Assembly (NCBI GenBank): GCA_025928585.1
Contig: JAICJG010000018.1
Location: 1-33,455, forward strand
DNA: 33,455 nucleotides
Origin: Rhodanobacteraceae bacterium
GTDB lineage: Bacteria > Pseudomonadota > Gammaproteobacteria > Xanthomonadales > Rhodanobacteraceae
Reading direction: 5' to 3'
Positions within the stretch are counted from its first letter, which is position 1. Every line of letters begins with the position of its first letter. The position numbers and the translations under genes were made by a program. Positions 28,627 through 33,455 of the stretch are shown here, piece by piece. The notes under the pieces were generated by a model that saw only the letters and a program-made list of their open reading frames with translations, made no database searches and was not told where the DNA came from.

Positions 28627-28672
28627 GTCCGCGCCGGCGGTTTTCGACGGATCCTCGGCTGATTCTGCCCTT

Positions 28673-28692
28673 CGCCCTTCGGGAGAGGGGCG
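28673..28692. repeat. REP-like short palindrome 1
   Basis: CGCCCTTC (28673-28680) pairs with GAGGGGCG (28685-28692) around a 4-base loop, with one G-U pair. The CCCTTCGGGAGAGGG type of element is a familiar dispersed palindrome in intergenic DNA of this group. It lies 46 bases after the six-hairpin gene stop. Confidence 0.5.
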
Positions 28693-28790
28693 CAAGGCGG
28701 CGCTTTTGCTCCTGCGCCCGGCGCCGGATGAGGATCCGGACACGCCGGTGGTAAATTTCCGCGTGCACCGGTGATCCATTGCAGGTGCGT

Positions 28791-28840
28791 ACCCTCACCC
28801 GTCCCTTCGGGGGACCCTCTCCGAAGGGAGCGGGGACAAA
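28791..28840. repeat. REP-like palindrome 2, related to palindrome 1
   Basis: CCCTTCGG (28803-28810) and CCGAAGGG (28821-28828) form a perfect stem with imperfect outer pairing (ACCCTCACCC on the left, AGCGGGGACA on the right). It repeats the CCCTTCGG/GGGAG theme of the element at 28673-28692. It may mark a transcription end or a mRNA-stabilising site between the six-hairpin gene and the MFS gene. Confidence 0.55.
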
Positions 28841-28864
28841 ACAGAGACCAGACCAGGAAACCCC

Positions 28865-30367
28865 ATGAGCCGCAAGCCCGCGCTGTCGTTCTGGCAGATC
28901 TGGAACATGTGTTTCGGGTTCCTCGGCATCCAGTTCGGATTTGCCCTGCAGAACGCCAACGTCAGCCGGATCTTCCAGACCCTTGGCGCCAGCGTCGACG
29001 CGATCCCGGCGCTGTGGATCGCCGCGCCGCTGACCGGGCTCATCGTGCAGCCGCTGATCGGGCACTGGTCGGATCGCACCTGGGGACGGCTGGGGCGCCG
29101 GCGGCCGTACTTCCTCGCCGGTGCGGTGCTGGCGACGCTGGCGTTGCTGGTGATGCCGAACGCGCCGCTGCTATGGATCGCGGCCGGGTTGTTGTGGATC
29201 ATGGACGCGTCGTTCAACGTCGCGATGGAGCCGTTCCGCGCGTTCGTGGGCGACCGGCTTCCGGTCCGGCAACGCGCCCGCGGCTATGCGATGCAGAGTT
29301 TCTTCATCGGGATCGGCGCGGTGGTGGCATCCGCGCTGCCCTATTTCCTCGCGCACGCCGGGGTGGCGAATACGGCGCCGGAGGGAACGATCCCCGACAC
29401 CGTGAAGTACGCGTTCTATGCCGGCGGCGCGGTGCTGCTGGGTTCGGTGCTGTGGACGGTATGCACCACTCGCGAGTATCCGCCCGAAGCGTTGCTCGCC
29501 TTCGACGACGGCGCGAACGTGCTGCCGGAGGGCGACGTGTCGGGGGCGTGGCGCGTCGGCGCGGTGCTGGGCCTGTTGGGCGTGCTGCTGCTGGCGCTGA
29601 TCCTGCGCTTCGCGCTGGCGCGCGACCTGTACCTGCTGGCCGGGATGCTGATCGCCGCCGGGCTGCTGTTCGTGTGGCTGGCACGCACCCGCCGCGACGG
29701 TACCGTGCGCCAGGTGATGGGCGACCTGTACCGGATGCCGGAAGCGATGCGGCGACTCGCCTGGGTGCAGTTCTTTTCCTGGTTCGCACTGTTCGCGATG
29801 TGGATCTACACCACGCCCGCCGTCACGGCGGTCCAATTCGGCGCGACCGATCCGCATTCGGCGGCGTACAACGCCGGGGCCAACTGGGTCGGCGTGCTGT
29901 TCGCGGCCTACAACGGTTTCGCGGCCCTGGCCGCGATCGTGATCCCCTGGATGGCGCGCACCTGGGGCCTGCGGGTCAGCCATCTCGTCAACGTCACGCT
30001 GGGTGGCGCGGGGCTGGTGTCGTTCGCGCTGATCCGCGATCCGCACTGGCTGCTGCTGTCGATGCTGGGCGTCGGCTTCGCGTGGGCGTCGATCCTGTCG
30101 CTGCCCTATGCATTGCTTTCGGACAACCTGCCCGCGGCGAAGATGGGCGTGTACATGGGCATCTTCAACTTCTTCATCGTGATCCCGCAACTGCTGGCCG
30201 CGAGCGTGCTGGGTGTGCTGCTGAAATGGTTTTTCCACGACCAGCCGGTATATGCGCTGGTGCTCGGCGGTGCCAGCCTGATCGTGGCGGGACTGTGCAC
30301 GCTGCGGGTGCGCGAGCCCCACGCGGCCGTTGCCGCGCGTGGCGTGGCGGAAGCTTCGCCAGGCTGA
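28865..30367 (+). CDS. SLC45/GPH-like MFS sugar transporter
   Basis: 500 residues with about 12 membrane helices. Diagnostic segments are [22 protein letters not shown] after helix 2 and [24 protein letters not shown], both characteristic of the SLC45/bacterial maltose-sucrose proton symporter group, and the helix-10 region [25 protein letters not shown]. Likely role: import of a disaccharide or short oligosaccharide from periplasm to cytoplasm, complementing the sugar-porter carrier of the other arm, which probably takes monosaccharide. It lies 238 bases after the six-hairpin gene, with two REP-like palindromes between, so it may have its own promoter. The start is supported by AGGA about 9 bases upstream. 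It is the last gene of the carbohydrate locus. The central cytoplasmic loop and the C-terminal tail ([14 protein letters not shown]) are poorly conserved in type. Confidence 0.9.
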   Translation: MSRKPALSFWQIWNMCFGFLGIQFGFALQNANVSRIFQTLGASVDAIPALWIAAPLTGLIVQPLIGHWSDRTWGRLGRRRPYFLAGAVLATLALLVMPNAPLLWIAAGLLWIMDASFNVAMEPFRAFVGDRLPVRQRARGYAMQSFFIGIGAVVASALPYFLAHAGVANTAPEGTIPDTVKYAFYAGGAVLLGSVLWTVCTTREYPPEALLAFDDGANVLPEGDVSGAWRVGAVLGLLGVLLLALILRFALARDLYLLAGMLIAAGLLFVWLARTRRDGTVRQVMGDLYRMPEAMRRLAWVQFFSWFALFAMWIYTTPAVTAVQFGATDPHSAAYNAGANWVGVLFAAYNGFAALAAIVIPWMARTWGLRVSHLVNVTLGGAGLVSFALIRDPHWLLLSMLGVGFAWASILSLPYALLSDNLPAAKMGVYMGIFNFFIVIPQLLAASVLGVLLKWFFHDQPVYALVLGGASLIVAGLCTLRVREPHAAVAARGVAEASPG

Positions 30368-30485
30368 GGGAAGCACCGGTTGGCCCCGGCTGCGGGCGAG
30401 GCGAAAGCGCGACCTTGACGGCGATCAAGGAGCCCTCGCTCGGCCGGTCGAGAATGGCCGTGGCGACCTGCGCAGCGATGCAGCC

Positions 30486-30725
30486 ATGGAATTCAACATC
30501 AAGACCCAAGGCGTGACGCCGAACCTCGGCGCGATCAACGACGCGCTCACCGGGATCGATCCCATGGCCGTGGCCGACCTCGACTCGGCCGGCACCACCC
30601 TGCGGGTGGCCGCGGCGTTGAGTTCCCCCGAGTTGCTGGCGTTGCTCACGCGAAGCGGATACCCGGTGGATTGGCGGCAACTCGAGCAGGTGCCCTCGGT
30701 GTGTTGCGGCGCATGCGGCGGGTGA
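30486..30725 (+). CDS. Small HMA-like protein with a CCxxC C-terminal tail
   Basis: 79 residues from the ATG at 30486. The layout resembles the heavy-metal-associated (HMA) beta-alpha-beta-beta-alpha-beta fold: MEFNIKTQGV, a helix (LGAINDALTGIDP), AVADLDSAGTTLRVAA, and a helix SPELLALLTRSGYPV. The metal-binding GMxCxxC loop is replaced by GVTPNLG. Cysteines appear only at the extreme C-terminus, in SVCCGACGG (Cys73, Cys74, Cys77). It may bind a soft metal ion or act as a metallochaperone through the tail. I know of similar small proteins in proteobacteria but cannot name the family. No strong ribosome binding site is visible; the frame is open further upstream without a better start. It stands alone between the MFS gene and the GlcG-type gene, and a GC-rich hairpin follows the stop. 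Confidence 0.65.
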   Translation: MEFNIKTQGVTPNLGAINDALTGIDPMAVADLDSAGTTLRVAAALSSPELLALLTRSGYPVDWRQLEQVPSVCCGACGG

Positions 30726-30726
30726 C

Positions 30727-30742
30727 GCCGGACTCGTCCGGC
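30727..30742 (+). terminator. GC-rich hairpin after the HMA-like gene
   Basis: GCCGGAC and GTCCGGC are perfect complements separated by 2 bases, starting one base after the stop codon. There is no T-tract, so intrinsic termination is doubtful. It may simply define the 3' end of the short message. Confidence 0.35.
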
Positions 30743-30810
30743 CGCCACCAAGGTCACGGCCATCGCGAACGCACCGGGCGCATGGTTCGGCAAGCGCGGA
30801 GCGCATAAAA

Positions 30811-30840
30811 ATTTCCGGTCCGGCGGGATTTTCCGGAAAT
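30811..30840. promoter_or_regulatory. Inverted repeat upstream of the sigma-54-like promoter
   Basis: ATTTCCGG (30811-30818) and CCGGAAAT (30833-30840) are exact complements with 14 bases between. The stretch is notably AT-rich for this DNA. It lies about 70-100 bases upstream of the expected transcription start of the GlcG-type gene, the usual place for an enhancer-binding activator site. The role is inferred. Confidence 0.4.
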
Positions 30841-30883
30841 GGCGACCCGGCAAAACATTCCACCGTGTCGCGGCGACGCGGCG

Positions 30884-30899
30884 TGGCACGCGCGATGCA
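30884..30899 (+). promoter_or_regulatory. Sigma-54 (RpoN)-type promoter
   Basis: TGGCACGCGCGATGCA matches the -24/-12 consensus TGGCACG-N4-TTGCA at all positions but one (A for the first T of TTGC), with correct GG-to-GC spacing. Transcription would start near 30911, giving a leader of about 160 bases before the GlcG-type gene. The rest of the 347-base gap (30726-31072) shows no gene. Confidence 0.45.
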
Positions 30900-31072
30900 G
30901 CACGAACGGGGAGCAGGCGCTCCGGCGCAATGGGACCTTGCCGTTGGCGAATCGAAAACGGCCGCGGCCATTCGGCCACGCCGGTCGCTGACGGCATGCA
31001 CGCGGAATGCCCAGGCGGCGGCGGAGCGTGCCGAGGCGATTTCCGTGGGCCAATCGAAAAGGAGTTCGCACC

Positions 31073-31483
31073 ATGATCCAGCAGCAGACCGTCTCACTTG
31101 AGGACGCCCGCCGCATCATCGTTGCCGGGGAGCAAAAGGCCCGCGACATCGGCCAGCCGATGAACATCGCGGTGGTCGACGATGGCGGCAACCTGGTGGC
31201 GTTCGCGCACATGGACGGCGCATGGAAAGGCAGCGTCGACATCGCCGTAAACAAGGCCTTCACGTCCGCCATGTTTACGATTCCGACAAAAGCGCTCGCC
31301 CAAAAGGCACAACCGGGTGAAGCGTTCTACGGAATCCACGTCTCCAACCACGGTCGTGTAATGATTTTCCCGGGCGGCATTCCGTTGAAAGCGGGCGATC
31401 AGGTGATCGGCGCCGTGGGCGTGAGTGGCGGCGACAACTCGCAGGACCAGAGCGTCGCGGAAGCCGCCGCGGCGGCACTTTGA
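31073..31483 (+). CDS. GlcG/HbpS-family (DUF336-type) protein
   Basis: 136 residues. The sequence has the family layout: SLEDARRIIVAGEQKARDIG helix, NIAVVDDGGNLVAFAHMDGA beta-hairpin, a central helix with SVDIAVNKAFTSAMF, FYGIHVSNHGRVMIFPGGIP and the closing GDQVIGAVGVSGG. Family members include the haem-binding HbpS of Streptomyces and GlcG of glycolate loci; proteins of this type are frequently encoded near PQQ-dependent alcohol dehydrogenases, as here, 702 bases upstream. There is no signal peptide, so this copy is probably cytoplasmic. The start is well fixed by AAGGAG 8 bases before the ATG. A sigma-54-like promoter lies about 160 bases upstream. Whether haem or another ligand binds cannot be told from the sequence. 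Confidence 0.88.
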   Translation: MIQQQTVSLEDARRIIVAGEQKARDIGQPMNIAVVDDGGNLVAFAHMDGAWKGSVDIAVNKAFTSAMFTIPTKALAQKAQPGEAFYGIHVSNHGRVMIFPGGIPLKAGDQVIGAVGVSGGDNSQDQSVAEAAAAAL

Positions 31484-31619
31484 GCGTGCGCGCCAAGCGA
31501 CGGGGAAGCGTGCAAGCCGGCGGCCTCATGCACACGCGCAGTCCATCCATCTTGACAGCCCGAATTTTCAGCGTAGCGTTTTTCTGACAACCGGACGACG
31601 CACAGGCACGGAGGCCGCG

Positions 31620-32132
31620 ATGCGTACTTTCCCGCTTTCGGTTTTGCTGGTTTTTCCACTCGCGGCCGGTGCAGCACAGCCCCCGCAGGTCTCGTCGCAG
31701 GATGGCAGCTGGCTCATCGCCGCGCATCAGGACAACCTCGCCGAAATCAAGTCCGGCGATCTGGCTGCAGAGAAGGGCCACGATGCCGATGTGCGCGCGG
31801 CGGCGCGGACGCTGGCCCGGGATCACGGGAATCTGGACGCCAAGCTGCGGCCGGTAGCGAAGCAGCTCGGGGTAAAACTTCCGACCCGGCCGAATGCCGA
31901 GCAACGCGACGAGATGCGCAAGTTCAAGAGCGCATCGGGCGTCGACTTCGACCGCACCTGGACCCATGACGAGGCGGACGGCCACGTCAAGGCCATCGAG
32001 CTGACCGTACGCGAGATCCAGCACGGCTCGCTGCCACAGGTGAAGCACCTCGCGCAGTCGGCGCTGCCCGTTCTGAAGAAGCACCTGCACATGCTGCAGC
32101 AGACCCAGTCGGCCCGCAGCGGCAATCAATGA
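31620..32132 (+). CDS. Exported DUF4142 protein
   Basis: 170 residues: a signal peptide (about 1-19, LSVLLVFPLAAGAA) followed by a helical DUF4142 domain. Typical features are the starts SSQDGSWLIAAHQDNLAEIK and SGDLAAEKGHDADVRAAA, ARTLARDHGNLDAKL, and the C-terminal helix KHLHMLQQ, with several His residues at ferritin-like positions. The family is periplasmic or outer-membrane associated with unknown function, sometimes linked to stress. GGAGG lies about 6 bases before the ATG. It lies 136 bases after the GlcG-type gene and 52 bases before the PQQ dehydrogenase gene, all co-directional, so the three may form one transcript. The ORF is open further upstream but lacks a signal peptide there. 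Confidence 0.85.
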   Translation: MRTFPLSVLLVFPLAAGAAQPPQVSSQDGSWLIAAHQDNLAEIKSGDLAAEKGHDADVRAAARTLARDHGNLDAKLRPVAKQLGVKLPTRPNAEQRDEMRKFKSASGVDFDRTWTHDEADGHVKAIELTVREIQHGSLPQVKHLAQSALPVLKKHLHMLQQTQSARSGNQ

Positions 32133-32184
32133 GAACCCACGCGCGTCCGGCCGTGCCGCCGGTCGTGCCTGCAAGGAGGCGTCA

Positions 32185-33455
32185 ATGAAAATGCTCGCTC
32201 TGGCCATGGCCGTTTCAGCAGCCCTGCTCGCGACGTCGATGGCGCGCGCGCAGACGCACCCGGCCAAGCCAGCCTCAGCCGGCAGCGCAGCCGCGCAATC
32301 GGCGATGGGCGCGAGCGTCACGCAGTTGGCAAGCAATCCGTCCGACTGGCCCATGCCGGGCAAGAACTACGCGGGTACGCGCTTCAGCGGCCTCAAACAG
32401 ATCGACGCGAACAACGTCAGGAATCTCACCGTCGCCTGGACCTTTTCGACCGGCGTACTGCGCGGCCATGAGGCGGCGCCGATCGTGGTCGGCGACACGA
32501 TGTACGTCATAACCCCCTGGCCCGACATCCTCTATGCGCTCGACCTTTCGAAGGATGGCGCCATCAAGTGGGTGTTCAAGCCATACCCGTCGCGCGCCTC
32601 CCAGGGTGTCGCCTGTTGCGACGTGGTGAACCGGGGCGTCGCCTACTCCGACGGCAAGATCTTCATGAATACCCTGGACGATCACACGATCGCCGTCGAC
32701 GCCAAGACCGGCAAGCAGGTCTGGAACACCAAGATCGGGGACATCAACCACGGCGAAACCATCACGATGGCTCCGCTGGTGGTGAAGAACCACGTACTGG
32801 TGGGTGTCAGCGGCGGCGAGATGGGCGTGCGCGGCTGGCTGAAATCACTCGATACCAATACGGGCAAGGTGCAATGGACCGCGTATTCCACGGGTCCCGA
32901 CAAGGACGTGCTGATCGGCAAGGACTTCAATCCGCCGTACCCGGAAGACAAGGGGCCGAACCTCGGCGAGACGAGCTGGCCGAACAAGGCTGCGTGGATG
33001 ATCGGCGGCGGGCCGGTGTGGGGCTGGATCACCTACGACCCGAAACAGGACCTGATCTATTACGGCACCGGGAATCCTGGACCATGGAACTCCTACCAGC
33101 GGCCCGGCCTGAATTTCTGGACCTGCACGCTGTTTGCCCGCGATCCCGATACCGGGATGGCGAAGTGGGCGGTGCAGTGGAACCCGCACGACACGCACGA
33201 CTACGACGGCGTCAACGAGAACGTGCTGTTCAACGCGAAGATCGACGGCAAGGAGCGCGAGTTGCTGGCCCATCCGGACCGCAACGGCTTCATGTACGTG
33301 CAGGATCGCACCACCGGCAAGATCGTTTCGGCCCAGCCGTTCATGCAGGGCATCAACAGCATCGAGCGCATCAATCTCGTGACGGGCGCACCGGTGGTGA
33401 ATCCCGCCAAGGTGCCGCAGCTCGGCAAGACTGTCCATGACATCTGCCCGGCCTC
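32185..33455 (+). CDS. PQQ-dependent alcohol dehydrogenase with lanthanide-type active site, 3' end cut by window
   Basis: The frame is open from the ATG at 32185 to the window end, giving 423 residues of an expected 580-620. A signal peptide (about 1-23, ending MARA) sends it to the periplasm. Quinoprotein features are present: DWPMPGKNYAGTRFSGL, the adjacent cysteine pair Cys144-Cys145 (ACCDVVNRG) that forms the disulfide ring over PQQ, metal ligand Glu212 in GGEMGVRGW, Asn297 in GTGNPGPWN, and catalytic Asp339 in HDTHDYDGVN. Asp341, two residues after the catalytic Asp, is the extra ligand diagnostic of lanthanide-dependent XoxF-type enzymes; calcium MxaF enzymes have Ala there. It oxidises primary alcohols and feeds a cytochrome c. 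A strong ribosome binding site, AAGGAGG, precedes the start. The usual RPGDNKW segment reads RPGLNFW. The cytochrome partner is not in view. Confidence 0.93.
   Translation, partial: MKMLALAMAVSAALLATSMARAQTHPAKPASAGSAAAQSAMGASVTQLASNPSDWPMPGKNYAGTRFSGLKQIDANNVRNLTVAWTFSTGVLRGHEAAPIVVGDTMYVITPWPDILYALDLSKDGAIKWVFKPYPSRASQGVACCDVVNRGVAYSDGKIFMNTLDDHTIAVDAKTGKQVWNTKIGDINHGETITMAPLVVKNHVLVGVSGGEMGVRGWLKSLDTNTGKVQWTAYSTGPDKDVLIGKDFNPPYPEDKGPNLGETSWPNKAAWMIGGGPVWGWITYDPKQDLIYYGTGNPGPWNSYQRPGLNFWTCTLFARDPDTGMAKWAVQWNPHDTHDYDGVNENVLFNAKIDGKERELLAHPDRNGFMYVQDRTTGKIVSAQPFMQGINSIERINLVTGAPVVNPAKVPQLGKTVHDICPA

Overview
The window is GC-rich by eye, with tightly packed genes that often overlap by four bases (ATGA). 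The gene content points to a gammaproteobacterium of the Xanthomonadales/Lysobacterales (Rhodanobacteraceae or Xanthomonadaceae-like). The main clues are a Xanthomonas/Caulobacter-type TonB-dependent sugar receptor next to a tryptophan-halogenase-like flavoprotein, a GH13 alpha-glucosidase, an SLC45-type sugar carrier, a Glk-type glucokinase and a typical gammaproteobacterial UvrB. The taxon is an inference from gene content. I saw no rRNA, tRNA, CRISPR array, transposase or integrase.

Layout. 1-1419: 3' part of an HMG-CoA/HMG-ACP synthase-like gene. 1556-2098 (minus): an orphan GspH/FimT-type pseudopilin whose ribosome binding site lies inside a perfect inverted repeat. 2276-6858 (minus): a two-gene unit encoding a SIR2-like/TIR fusion protein and a STAND NTPase with a membrane helix and TPR-like repeats. 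This looks like an NAD-targeting immune (anti-phage) system and is the best candidate here for an undescribed system. 6971-9043: uvrB, apparently leaderless. 9044-10342: a gene-poor stretch with a frameshifted PEP-CTERM exoprotein pseudogene, a 14-bp inverted repeat and an unidentified open remnant.

10343-30367 is a large carbohydrate-use locus with two divergent arms. The left arm (minus, transcribed from about 15700) encodes a cytoplasmic GH13 alpha-glucosidase, a sugar-porter MFS carrier, a LacI-family regulator and glucokinase. The right arm (plus, from about 16120) encodes a TonB-dependent receptor, a tryptophan-halogenase-like flavoenzyme, exported GH13 and GH31 enzymes, then a GH39-like enzyme, an (alpha/alpha)6 glycosidase-like protein and an SLC45-type MFS sugar carrier. 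The divergent intergenic region carries two exact 17-bp inverted copies of a near-palindrome with a TACGTA core, likely operators of the LacI protein. A second LacI-type palindrome (AAACGTTT core) precedes the GH39 gene. The likely flow is: outer-membrane uptake of oligosaccharide, periplasmic trimming by GH13/GH31/GH39, inner-membrane import by the MFS carriers, cytoplasmic hydrolysis and phosphorylation of glucose.

30486-33455: a 79-residue HMA-like protein with a cysteine-rich tail, a GlcG/HbpS-family protein behind a sigma-54-like promoter, an exported DUF4142 protein, and the 5' part of a PQQ-dependent alcohol dehydrogenase that carries the Asp-Tyr-Asp signature of lanthanide-dependent (XoxF-type) enzymes.
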